A DNA stretch of 64,000 bases. It comes from Hymenobacter norwichensis DSM 15439. GTDB lineage: Bacteria > Bacteroidota > Bacteroidia > Cytophagales > Hymenobacteraceae. Every line of letters starts with the position of its first letter. The stretch's first letter is position 1. Positions 16,938 to 26,543 of this stretch are shown here, piece after piece. The stretch is taken from contig NZ_ATVL01000010.1 of NCBI RefSeq assembly GCF_000420705.1, positions 1-64,000 of the forward strand, read 5' to 3'. The translations under genes and the position numbers were made by a program. Below the pieces are notes generated by a model that was not told the DNA's origin, did not search any database, and was given only the letters and a program-made list of their open reading frames with translations.

Positions 16938-19900
16938 ATGAGGACAACCTTACGATTTTCAGCCATGCTGCTAGCGTGGTTGACGCTAAGCCGAACCGAT
17001 GCGTGGGCGCAGACTCCTACGCTGGAGTTTGCTACGGGTGCCAACAACCCAACGGGCAACGGACCTGTGGCTACTACCGCTCAGGTAATCACGTTCCAAA
17101 ACAACGCAGGCAACCCAACGACTAACACGTTCACCACTTATACTCCGACCACGACGGCAACCTTTGCTTTTAGCAATCAGCAGTTTGCCGCAATTCCAAC
17201 AGGACGGATAAGTACGGGGACGGGTGCCTCCTTCGGCGCCAATATCAATACCAACGGAGTTGCTGCTATTGCTGATGAGCGGTTTCCGCTAATGAGTAAT
17301 ATCGGTGGATCTACAAATGCCAACTACACGTCGGCAGGTGGTGTGTCCGGTGGAATAGATATTGCGTCTAACCGTAGCGTGGACGTCTTTCTCAGCGCTC
17401 AGGCACTAACCTATAACGCTACCACCGCTGCACGATATCGGTATGTGGACTTAGACATTACGTTCAATCGGCCCGTCGTGAATCCAGTGGTGCAAATCAC
17501 TGGTTTTGGCGGCACATACGGTGCTTTGGGTTTCAGTGCCGAGTTGGATTTGTTAACCACTGGCGTTACGCTTTCCAAGCTAAGCGGCTCCAATGAACTT
17601 ACGGTTAACGCAACTCAGATTCTGAACAACTCAGGCGCTATTACCGCTGCCACGGGTAATGGTGGTGCCAGTGGCTCGGTGCTAGTAACTACTCCTGTGA
17701 GTGGTATTACTACCCTCTCGTTCAGAGTATATCTACGCGGGGATGGTGGCGGTAACGCTTGGCACCCACAGCCAGGAACTACCAACGACACGCAGCACAT
17801 AGGGGAGAAATGGCAAATTGGGGTATCAGCGCTTACTCCTGCCAACCTGATTGGCTATGTGTTTGAGGACGTAAACTACGGTGGGGGGGCCGGCCGTACG
17901 CTGGCCACCTCGGGTGGTGAACCCCGGCCTAACGCACGGGTTGAAATCTATAACGCGGCTGGTACTTATGTGACGGCTACTACCACTGATGCTTTCGGGC
18001 AGTATGCGTTCAGTGGCCTAGCAGCTGGTGACTACACGGTGCGCGTAGTAAACAGCACTGTAACCTCGTCGCGCACGGGCTACGTAGCGGGTCTGCTACC
18101 AGTTCAAACCTATAATGGTACCACTACGCGTGTAGGTGGAGAAGCACCAGCAAAAGTAGATGCTGGCAATGGCACAACAGGTACCACCTTGGCCAGTTTG
18201 AATACCTCTGCTACCATTGCGCAAAGCCAAGCGACCATTACGCTGGCAGCCAGCGCTACCGTAAGTACCGATTTCGGCTACAACTTTGATGTGATAACCA
18301 ATACCAACAACGCGGGCCAAGGCTCGTTGCGGCAGTTTATCACTAATTCCAATGCTTTGGGGGGCGAAGCCACCTTGGCTCAGGCTGGCTCGCGGGTAGA
18401 TATTACTGGTGCTACTATTCCGCTGGACGGCGGCGTAGAAAGCAGCATTTTCATGATTCCGAATGGTGCCGCTCGCCCTGGCCTGTTGGCTAGCACGAAT
18501 GGCGGACCGGCTTCGTTGCTCACCAACGGGGTAGCAGCTATTGCACCAACCACCGCGCTGCCTAACATCACGGGGCCACTAACCAATATCGATGGCACCA
18601 CTCAGACCTTCAATATTGGCAACACCAACAACATAACGCTGGGTGCGGGCGGTACCGTGGGTACTGGCGCATTAGCGCTTACGCAGCTCAATGGCCCGGA
18701 AGTGCAGCTCAGAGGCGCAACTACTTTCGACGGCTTAAGAGCGGCGGCCAACAACATTACGATGCGCGGTCTGAGCATGTATGGTTTCGCAACCAACATC
18801 TTGGCTAACATTGATGTCGTTGGTACTCGTATTGAGCAGAACGTAATTGGTACGTCAGCTACTAGTTTCACTGACCCTGGTACCGGGGTGCGCACCCTAA
18901 ACGAAGGCATCAACCTAAACGCCTCCGACAACGGAACCATTAGCAATAACCTGATAGGTTTCAATGGTGGGATGGGCATCTGGGTGCAATCCAACAATGG
19001 CAATGGTGCTAATAACAACACCATTACCGGCAATGAAGTACGGGGTAATGCTATAACGACAATTGCTGGCAACGGCGAGAGACTGGTATTTGACGGAGTG
19101 GAATTGCAGGGCAACAGTACGAACAATACCGTGTCGGGCAACCTGATAACGGCCAGCTATGGTCACGGTATCGATTCGTTTGGTAATGGTATTGGTGGCA
19201 ACACCATATCGGACAACACCATCAGCAACAACGGCGCGGGCGTTACTGCCAACACCGGCGAAGAAGGCTCAGGCCTACGAGTATTTGGCGCCACTAACCC
19301 TACAATTATTTCGGGCAACGTGCTGACCGGCAACAACGGCTCAGGCGTGCTGGTGATAGGCGCCGCTAACCAGGTGACGATTTCGCAGAACTCGATGAGC
19401 GGCAACACCCGCCTGGGTATCGACTTGCTGAGTACGGCTGAAGGCAATACTACTACGTTCTGGAACGGCCAGACGGGTACTACTTCCAACGTCACCATCA
19501 ACGACAACGGCGACGGCGACACTGGCGGCAACGGGCTGTTCAACTTCCCGGTGCTCACCACGGCTACGCTTAACGGTACTTCGTTGGTAGTGAATGGCTT
19601 TGCTCGCAGCGGTTCCCTAGTAGAACTGTTTCTGGCAACGCCGCTCACCACCGACCCCACTTCCACGGCCACTGTTACCAACAACAAAGGCTTTGGCCAG
19701 GGCTCGAGCTACTTAGTTAGCCGCACTGAAGGCAACGCCACCGACGATACCAATACTGGCGCTGCCACCACCTATGGCCCCGGTAACATCAACGGATTGG
19801 CACAGGGTACCGACAACAGCAACCCCTTCACCTTTACTATTCCATTGAGCAGCCTCACGGCCGACCAGCGCACGGCGTTGCTCAGTGGCACAGCCGTTCT

Positions 19901-22900
19901 GACCAGCACGGCCCGCTTGAACAACAGCACATCGGAATTCTCGGGTAATCTGGTATTACCAGTTGCTGACGTTGCCACGACTCTGACGGGTCCTACCGCC
20001 CTCAGCCCAGGCCAAGCTTCAGGTAGCTATACGGTAACTTTTGCCAACAACGGCCCGAGCCAAGCTACCAACGTAACGCGGCGCGTAACCTTGCCGGCCG
20101 GCGCAACCGTTACGGCGGCTCAGCTTCCCGCAGGTGCTACTTTCTCTACAGTAGGTACGGTTACCACCGTTGATTTCGGTACGTTGGCTACGCTCAACAG
20201 CGGCGTTAGCAACTCGTTCAGCTTCAGCTACACGGCGCCTCCTACTTCTGGCACATACTCTCTGACCAGCGCTGTTACCAACACCGAAAGCCAAGGAGCT
20301 AACACCGGTGCTGATGCAGTTACCTTGTCTATCGTAGTGACTGGCTCGCCAGCTGGCTGCCAGCCGTCGTATTTCGACAACACGAATGCTAGCAGCGGCC
20401 TGACCGCCGAGTATTACGCCGGCTACTACGCTGATAACATCAGTTATTTCCAGCGTACTGCTCCAATCCGCCGCATCGACCCGCTGATTGATTTCAGCGC
20501 CGGCAACGGCAGTGCTACCTGGGGTAACTTAACAGGTGTAGCTGGTGGCTCCGCTACGAACTACGACGCCTACTCAGCTCTTTACCGTGGCAGCGTATAC
20601 ATTGCTTCGGCCGGTTCCTACACCTTCTACTTAGGCTCTGATGATGCTTCCTACCTCTGGCTGGATGGGGCCGCTTTGGCGCCCACTACAGCTAACGCCT
20701 CTATCAACAACGGCGGTGGCCACTCTTACGCTACGCAGCAGGCTACCATAACGTTAACTGCTGGTCTACACAACATCACAATAGCCTACGGCGAAGGTGC
20801 CGGTGACAACCGTTTGAAGTTGGAGTATGAAAACACCGCACTTGGCATCACCCGCCAGGTGGTTCCGGCCAATCTGTTCTGCGCTGGTCCGGCCACTACC
20901 AATACGCCGCCTGTAGCCAACGACGCTACCAACAGCTTCCTTCCGAACGTGTTAGCCGCCACTATTCTAGACCCGAATATCTCTGGTTCAGATACGGATG
21001 GTACCCTGGCTTACTATAACATCGAGACGTTACCAAGCGCCGCTAGTGGCGTGCTAGCTTTCAACGGGACGGCAGTAGTAGTTGGGCAGGCTATTCCAGC
21101 CGCTTCGCTCAACCAGCTGACCTTTGATCCGGCTGCTGGTTTCACTGGCAATGCTAGCTTCACGTATTCGGTAACCGACAACAACGGCCGCACCGACCTG
21201 ACGCCGAACACCTATACCATTCCGGTAGGCGCCGTTAGCTGTCAGCCGTCATATTTCGACAACACGAATGCTAGCAGCGGCCTGACGGCCGAGTATTATG
21301 CTGGCTTCTTCGCCGACAACATCAGCTACTTCCAGCGCACCGCTCCAATCCGTCGCATTGATCCAACCGTGGATTTCAGCACCGGTAATGGTAGTGCAAC
21401 CTGGGGCAACCTGACGGGCGTAGCCGGTGGCTCCGCTACGGATTACGACCAGTTCTCGGCCCGCTACCGTGGCAGTATCTACATTGCATCTGCTGGTTCC
21501 TATACCTTCTACTTGGGCTCCGATGATGCTTCCTACCTCTGGTTGGATGGCGCCGCCTTGGCTCCAACGACTGCTAATGCGACCATCAACAACGGCGGTG
21601 CTCATGGTTACGCTACGCTTCAGGCAACTGTAACGCTGTCAGCTGGTTTGCATGACATTACGGTAGCATACGGGGAGGTTGCAGGTGGCAACGCGCTTCG
21701 GCTGGAATACGCCAGTGTAGCCAATAATATTGCTCGCCAGGTGATTCCTTCAGGCTTGTTCTGCGCCGGTCCGGCCACTACCAACATCCCGCCTGTGGCA
21801 CAAGACGCCACCAACACTGCGCTGCTGAGTGCAGCGGCTGCTACAGTGCTCAATCCGAACCTGTCGGGTACGGACACGGATGGTACGTTGGCTTACTACA
21901 ACATTGTAACCCTGCCAAGCGCTGCTAGTGGTGTGCTGGCGTTCAACGGAACGGCAGTGGTAGCCGGGCAGGCTATTCCAGCCGGTTCTTTGAACCTGTT
22001 AACCTTCGACCCAACGGCCAGCTTCAACGGCAATGCTAGCTTCACGTATTCGGTAACCGACAACAACGGCCGCGCCGACCTGACGCCGAACACCTATACC
22101 ATTCCGGTGAATGGCACAGCTGATGTGACTACTACATTGGCTGGTCCGACTAACCTGAACCCTGGTCAGGCTACTAGCACTTATACGGCAGCCTATACCA
22201 ACAACGGTCCTAACCCAGCGGTATCGGTGACGCAGCAAGTGAGCTTGCCAGCTGGTGCTACCAACGTTTTCGTGAATGGTGTGGCGTACGTGCCTTCCGG
22301 TAACATTATCGACTTCGGCACAGCTGCTTCTTTGGCCGCTGGTGCTACTAACCTCTTCTCGTTCAGCTTTACGGCCCCTACCACTACCGGTAGCGCCCCT
22401 ATCATCAGCAACGTAACGACCAACACGCCGCAGGGTGCCGATACGGCTCCAAACTCGGCTACGCTGAATGCTACCGTAGGCAGCACCGCCAACGTAGCGG
22501 CTATCATCTCGGCTGGTGCAGGTTCTGTAACGGCTGGTCAATCGGCTAGCTTCAACGTGAGCTTCAGCAATGCTGGTCCTGCTACGGCGGCTGGTGTAGT
22601 GGCTTCGGTACAGTTGCCTGCTGGTTTAGGTACCGTAACTGCCTCCAATGGTGGGGTGTACGACAACGCCACGGGTATCGTGACTTACGCTGGTATTACC
22701 TCTTACAACAGCGGTGGCAGCACGGCTTCGGTGATTTCCTTCACGGCGCCGGCTTCTGGTCCGGTAACGGCTACGGCCAGCATCAGAACCACCACGTCGG
22801 AGGCCGGTCAGACGGCTAATAACACGCAGAGCGCTAGCATCAGCGTAACACCAACCTACGATGTGACGACCTCGATTACGGGGCCAACCAGCACGGCAGT

Positions 22901-25900
22901 TGGGGTGCAAACCACGTTCAGCGTGATGACCATCAACAATGGTCCATCGATGGCACCAAGCGTAGTGCAGACCGTAACGGGCCTGCCAACTAACCTGACC
23001 AACGTGTACGTGTCGAATGGCGGTACTTACAACGCGACTAATGGCACCGTAACCTTCCCAGTGCTTGAGGCTATGGCCAACGGCGCGCGGGTGGACAACA
23101 CCATCAGCTTCACGCCAACTACCACCAACGCCACGGGCTTCACGGCTACGGCTACCGCCACGGCTAACGGCACCAACCCTGGCGACTCGAACACCGGTAA
23201 CAACTCGGTAGCTGCCTCGGCAATGGTAGTGAATGCTGCTCCGGCCGCTTCCACCAACGCCAACATCTACACGACCATTACCACTCCGAGTGCTAACGTA
23301 CTGCTGGGTGACGCGGTAAACTTTACCGTAACCTCGGGCAACCGGGGCGCGGCTACAGCTACAACTGTAGCGCAGCAAACTACGCTGCCTGCTGGCCTGA
23401 GCAACGTAGTAGTGCGCGACGCCAACAACAACGTGGTGTCTAACACGGCTACCACGGGCTACAACAGCGCCACTGGCGTAGTGGTAGTACCTGTAGCATC
23501 CATCCTGAGTGGGGCTACTACTTCGTACAGCGTTTCGTTCCCGGCGCCAGCCTCGGGTGTGGTAGCCGGCGTGGCCACCATTTCCTCGGCTAACGCTGAT
23601 TCGATGCCAGCTGACAACATCTCCACTGCCGACGTGACGGTGATGCCAACTACCGATTTGGTAGTTCGCCTGACAGGTCCTGCTTCGGTGGTGTCGGGTA
23701 GCTCGGCTACGTACACCGTAACTACCACCAACAACGGTCCGGTAACGGCTACCAACGTGGCTACCACGGTGTCCATCCCGGCCGGCCTCACGGGCGTGAC
23801 GGTATCGGGTAACGGTACTTACAACGCTACTACCGGTGTGGTTACGTTCCCGGCTACGGCCAGCTTGCTCAACGGCTCGGCTACGTCGAACACCATTACC
23901 TACACCGAGCCAAACATCAGCACGGTTCGGAATGTGGCTTCTGCTACTTCTACTGTGGTGGATAGCCAGCCAGCCAACAACACGGCCAGTGTAACAACGC
24001 AGGTGAAGGGTATGACCGATGTAACGGTAGCGCTGAACGGGCCTGCCACCATCGTACAAGGCAACCAGGTTGACTACGTGGTATCGGCCATCAACAATGG
24101 CCAAGCCGCGGCTGCCAACACGGTTATCAAGGTGCAGCTGCCTACGGGCCTGAGCAACGTTGTAACCTCAAACGGTACCTACAACGCTACTACCGGTGTG
24201 GTTACGTTCGCCACCATCGCCAGCCAGGCGTCTGGTCGCGAAGGGGCGGTTAGCTACGGAATCCGTTTCGTTGCTCCGTCTACGCTGACAAGCCTGTACG
24301 CTGCCGCCTCGGTAAGCACCGATTCGGAAGAAAGCAGCTACACCAACAACGTAGCTACCATTACTACCAATGTGGCTGCCCCAACCACTGGCCAAGCTGA
24401 TCTGCAAATTGTTGTGGCGCCTAGCACGAACTCGCCAGTAGCGGGTCAGTCGATGACGCTGAACGTGACGACGACCAACTCAGCGGCCAGCACAATAGCG
24501 GCTACCAATGTGGTAACACGCGTGTCCATTGAGCCCGGCCTGACGGTGACGTCCATCACCAACGGTGGTACCTACGACCCGGCTACGGGCGTAGTAACCT
24601 TCCCAGCTTTGTCGTCCTTGGCCATTGGGGCTTCGGTGCCGAACTCGGTGGTGTTTGTGGTGCCTGGCGCTACGCCGTTCACCACGCGTGGTCTGGTATC
24701 CGGCGACCAGTCGGATCCTTCGGTTGCCAACAACGTGGAGTTCCAGAGCCTGACCGTGAGCCAGCGCGCCGACGTGACTACGACCATCAGCGGCCCGGCA
24801 GCTACGCAGCCCGGTGACCTGGTAACGTACTCAGTATCGACGATCAACAACGGCCCATCAGTAGCTACTGGCGTGGTGCAGAAAGTGACCATCCCGGCTG
24901 GTGCCACCAACGTGGTGATTTCCGGTGGTGGTACACTGGTGGGCAACGAGGTGACTTTCCCAACCATCAGCAACCAGGTAGCCGGCATCAACGGTGAGGT
25001 AGTGAATACCATTTCGTTCAACGCGCCAGCTACCATCCCAACGTCTTACAACGTAATAGCCAACGTAACGACGAATAGCACCCAGCCAACCACGCCGGGT
25101 ACTACCAACGACGCTGCCACGGTAACCACTGCCAAAGGCAACCGGGCTCCAGTAGCCAACGCCGTAGTAAACGCGCTGCGGACGCCAGAAGGCAACACCG
25201 CTGGAGCTATGGCTATTTCGGCACTGAGTGGTACGGATGCCGATGGTAACACTACCATCACAACGTATACCATCACGAGCATTCCAGATGCTACTACGCA
25301 AGGAGTATTGCGCCTGAACAATGTACTGGTAACGCCTAACACGCCGGTACCGGCTGCCGACGTGGCCAACCTCACCTTCGACCCAGTGGCTTCCTTCGTA
25401 GGCAATGCCTTCTTCACCTACACGGCTACTGACAATGCTGGTTCAGTGTCGGCCCCGGCTACCTACACCATCCCGGTTGGCCAGGACATCAGCGCGGTAT
25501 ACACGCTGACTACGCCAAAAGGTGGTGCCACGCCGTACCAGAACGGTGACGTAATTGCCAACGTGTTCGACGTAAACGGTGGTAGCTACAGCAGCGCTGC
25601 CACGCCAGCTGTAACCAACACCGGTATCCAGACGGCTACCCTGACGAGTGGCACGCTGCCCGCCGGTACCACCCTGGATCCTGTAACGGGTATCATCACG
25701 GTAACCAACCGCGTTGCGCTGGTGGCCGGTAGCTACCCCGTAACGGTTACCACGGTTGATGCTTATGGTGGCACCAACACCAGCACCTTCACTATCGTAA
25801 TCGGTACTCGTCCGCTGCCAGTGGAGCTGGCATCCTTCGAAGTACGTGCTGTGAAAGTGGATGCGCTGTTGGATTGGACTACTGCTTCGGAGAAAAACAA

Positions 25901-26381
25901 TGACCACTTCGAAGTAGAGCGCAGCCTGAACGGTAGCACGTTTGAGAAGATTGGCACGGTGCGTGGCCAGGGTACCACCCAAGCCGCCACGCCGTACAGC
26001 TTCAAAGATGCTGGCATCGGAGCCCGCACTCAGAGCCTAGTGTACTACCGCTTGCGTCAGGTTGACCTCGACGGCACGGTAGCGTACTCGCCCGTACGCA
26101 CGGTGCGTTTCGAAGGCCAGGCTGCCGTAACGGCCAAGCTGAGCGTGTTCCCGAACCCAGCTACTACCGCCGACCGGGTGGTGACGCTGGATCTGAGCAC
26201 ACTACCAAAAGGCAACTACCAGGCTCTACTGGTTGACGCTGCTGGCCGCATCCTCGGTACCTACTCGGTGGAGGGTGGCATCAACAAAACGGTTGACGTA
26301 CAGAACCTGCCAACCGGTACCTACATCATTCAGGTGCGCGGCAACGGTCTGAAACTGAGTGAGCGTCTGGTGAAAGAATAG
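16938..26381 (+). CDS. Giant T9SS surface protein: beta-helix, two PA14, cadherin-like and about nine DUF11 repeats
   Basis: Protein of 3147 residues, probably exported by Sec and the type IX system and displayed on the surface. The start at 16938 gives a clear signal peptide (MRTTLRFSAMLLAWLTLSRT then DAWAQ); the TTG 51 nt upstream does not. In order: a beta-rich domain, an SdrD B-like module (GYVFEDVNYGGGAGRT, about 300-400), a parallel beta-helix (about 560-880), one DUF11 unit (about 1009-1140), two tandem PA14 plus cadherin-like pairs (about 1141-1728, each 294 residues, with LGSDDASYLWLDGA), eight further DUF11 units (about 1729-2734, with the TINNGPS and VVTFPxL phrases), another cadherin-like domain (about 2735-2850), an Ig-like segment, RPLPVELASF, and a T9SS type A domain (about 3065-3147, ending GLKLSERLVKE). 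PA14 domains often bind carbohydrate; DUF11 arrays usually act as stalks. A role as adhesin is inference. It shares its core with the 1335-residue neighbour. Confidence 0.85.
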   Translation: MRTTLRFSAMLLAWLTLSRTDAWAQTPTLEFATGANNPTGNGPVATTAQVITFQNNAGNPTTNTFTTYTPTTTATFAFSNQQFAAIPTGRISTGTGASFGANINTNGVAAIADERFPLMSNIGGSTNANYTSAGGVSGGIDIASNRSVDVFLSAQALTYNATTAARYRYVDLDITFNRPVVNPVVQITGFGGTYGALGFSAELDLLTTGVTLSKLSGSNELTVNATQILNNSGAITAATGNGGASGSVLVTTPVSGITTLSFRVYLRGDGGGNAWHPQPGTTNDTQHIGEKWQIGVSALTPANLIGYVFEDVNYGGGAGRTLATSGGEPRPNARVEIYNAAGTYVTATTTDAFGQYAFSGLAAGDYTVRVVNSTVTSSRTGYVAGLLPVQTYNGTTTRVGGEAPAKVDAGNGTTGTTLASLNTSATIAQSQATITLAASATVSTDFGYNFDVITNTNNAGQGSLRQFITNSNALGGEATLAQAGSRVDITGATIPLDGGVESSIFMIPNGAARPGLLASTNGGPASLLTNGVAAIAPTTALPNITGPLTNIDGTTQTFNIGNTNNITLGAGGTVGTGALALTQLNGPEVQLRGATTFDGLRAAANNITMRGLSMYGFATNILANIDVVGTRIEQNVIGTSATSFTDPGTGVRTLNEGINLNASDNGTISNNLIGFNGGMGIWVQSNNGNGANNNTITGNEVRGNAITTIAGNGERLVFDGVELQGNSTNNTVSGNLITASYGHGIDSFGNGIGGNTISDNTISNNGAGVTANTGEEGSGLRVFGATNPTIISGNVLTGNNGSGVLVIGAANQVTISQNSMSGNTRLGIDLLSTAEGNTTTFWNGQTGTTSNVTINDNGDGDTGGNGLFNFPVLTTATLNGTSLVVNGFARSGSLVELFLATPLTTDPTSTATVTNNKGFGQGSSYLVSRTEGNATDDTNTGAATTYGPGNINGLAQGTDNSNPFTFTIPLSSLTADQRTALLSGTAVLTSTARLNNSTSEFSGNLVLPVADVATTLTGPTALSPGQASGSYTVTFANNGPSQATNVTRRVTLPAGATVTAAQLPAGATFSTVGTVTTVDFGTLATLNSGVSNSFSFSYTAPPTSGTYSLTSAVTNTESQGANTGADAVTLSIVVTGSPAGCQPSYFDNTNASSGLTAEYYAGYYADNISYFQRTAPIRRIDPLIDFSAGNGSATWGNLTGVAGGSATNYDAYSALYRGSVYIASAGSYTFYLGSDDASYLWLDGAALAPTTANASINNGGGHSYATQQATITLTAGLHNITIAYGEGAGDNRLKLEYENTALGITRQVVPANLFCAGPATTNTPPVANDATNSFLPNVLAATILDPNISGSDTDGTLAYYNIETLPSAASGVLAFNGTAVVVGQAIPAASLNQLTFDPAAGFTGNASFTYSVTDNNGRTDLTPNTYTIPVGAVSCQPSYFDNTNASSGLTAEYYAGFFADNISYFQRTAPIRRIDPTVDFSTGNGSATWGNLTGVAGGSATDYDQFSARYRGSIYIASAGSYTFYLGSDDASYLWLDGAALAPTTANATINNGGAHGYATLQATVTLSAGLHDITVAYGEVAGGNALRLEYASVANNIARQVIPSGLFCAGPATTNIPPVAQDATNTALLSAAAATVLNPNLSGTDTDGTLAYYNIVTLPSAASGVLAFNGTAVVAGQAIPAGSLNLLTFDPTASFNGNASFTYSVTDNNGRADLTPNTYTIPVNGTADVTTTLAGPTNLNPGQATSTYTAAYTNNGPNPAVSVTQQVSLPAGATNVFVNGVAYVPSGNIIDFGTAASLAAGATNLFSFSFTAPTTTGSAPIISNVTTNTPQGADTAPNSATLNATVGSTANVAAIISAGAGSVTAGQSASFNVSFSNAGPATAAGVVASVQLPAGLGTVTASNGGVYDNATGIVTYAGITSYNSGGSTASVISFTAPASGPVTATASIRTTTSEAGQTANNTQSASISVTPTYDVTTSITGPTSTAVGVQTTFSVMTINNGPSMAPSVVQTVTGLPTNLTNVYVSNGGTYNATNGTVTFPVLEAMANGARVDNTISFTPTTTNATGFTATATATANGTNPGDSNTGNNSVAASAMVVNAAPAASTNANIYTTITTPSANVLLGDAVNFTVTSGNRGAATATTVAQQTTLPAGLSNVVVRDANNNVVSNTATTGYNSATGVVVVPVASILSGATTSYSVSFPAPASGVVAGVATISSANADSMPADNISTADVTVMPTTDLVVRLTGPASVVSGSSATYTVTTTNNGPVTATNVATTVSIPAGLTGVTVSGNGTYNATTGVVTFPATASLLNGSATSNTITYTEPNISTVRNVASATSTVVDSQPANNTASVTTQVKGMTDVTVALNGPATIVQGNQVDYVVSAINNGQAAAANTVIKVQLPTGLSNVVTSNGTYNATTGVVTFATIASQASGREGAVSYGIRFVAPSTLTSLYAAASVSTDSEESSYTNNVATITTNVAAPTTGQADLQIVVAPSTNSPVAGQSMTLNVTTTNSAASTIAATNVVTRVSIEPGLTVTSITNGGTYDPATGVVTFPALSSLAIGASVPNSVVFVVPGATPFTTRGLVSGDQSDPSVANNVEFQSLTVSQRADVTTTISGPAATQPGDLVTYSVSTINNGPSVATGVVQKVTIPAGATNVVISGGGTLVGNEVTFPTISNQVAGINGEVVNTISFNAPATIPTSYNVIANVTTNSTQPTTPGTTNDAATVTTAKGNRAPVANAVVNALRTPEGNTAGAMAISALSGTDADGNTTITTYTITSIPDATTQGVLRLNNVLVTPNTPVPAADVANLTFDPVASFVGNAFFTYTATDNAGSVSAPATYTIPVGQDISAVYTLTTPKGGATPYQNGDVIANVFDVNGGSYSSAATPAVTNTGIQTATLTSGTLPAGTTLDPVTGIITVTNRVALVAGSYPVTVTTVDAYGGTNTSTFTIVIGTRPLPVELASFEVRAVKVDALLDWTTASEKNNDHFEVERSLNGSTFEKIGTVRGQGTTQAATPYSFKDAGIGARTQSLVYYRLRQVDLDGTVAYSPVRTVRFEGQAAVTAKLSVFPNPATTADRVVTLDLSTLPKGNYQALLVDAAGRILGTYSVEGGINKTVDVQNLPTGTYIIQVRGNGLKLSERLVKE
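20358..22121 (+). repeat. Tandem 882-bp duplication coding PA14 plus cadherin-like unit
   Basis: 20358-21239 and 21240-22121 are direct repeats in register with each other, encoding two copies of a 294-residue unit that begins CQPSYFDNTNASSGLTAEYY. The copies are nearly identical in long stretches but have accumulated synonymous and some amino-acid changes, so the duplication is real and not very recent. Confidence 0.9.
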
Positions 26382-26402
26382 CGCTAGTTTCAACCCAATA
26401 AG

Positions 26403-26437
26403 AAAAGCCCTGTCGGTATCCGGCAGGGCTTTTTTTG
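26403..26437 (+). terminator. Terminator of the giant T9SS gene
   Basis: A 14-bp stem (26403-26416 with 26420-26433, one G-U wobble on the plus strand), a 3-nt loop, and a run of seven T. It starts 22 nt after the stop codon. Confidence 0.92.
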
Positions 26438-26543
26438 TGGCCTAGCTGCCCAAGGGCTAGGTAAGACCTGCCAGCCAGCCGAAGGTTGTCAACCTATCGG
26501 GGCGGGCGGGGGTATATGTAGGCTGATTTATTGCTGCCATACC

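Noticed and set aside
20358-22121. CRISPR-like or satellite array
   Set aside because: The direct repeats are 882 bp long, in frame and coding; no short repeat-spacer pattern exists.
22626-24104. 492-codon minus-strand frame
   Set aside because: Antisense of the DUF11 repeats; Arg/Ser/His/Gly-rich, repetitive because the sense strand is repetitive. No independent start or promoter evidence.
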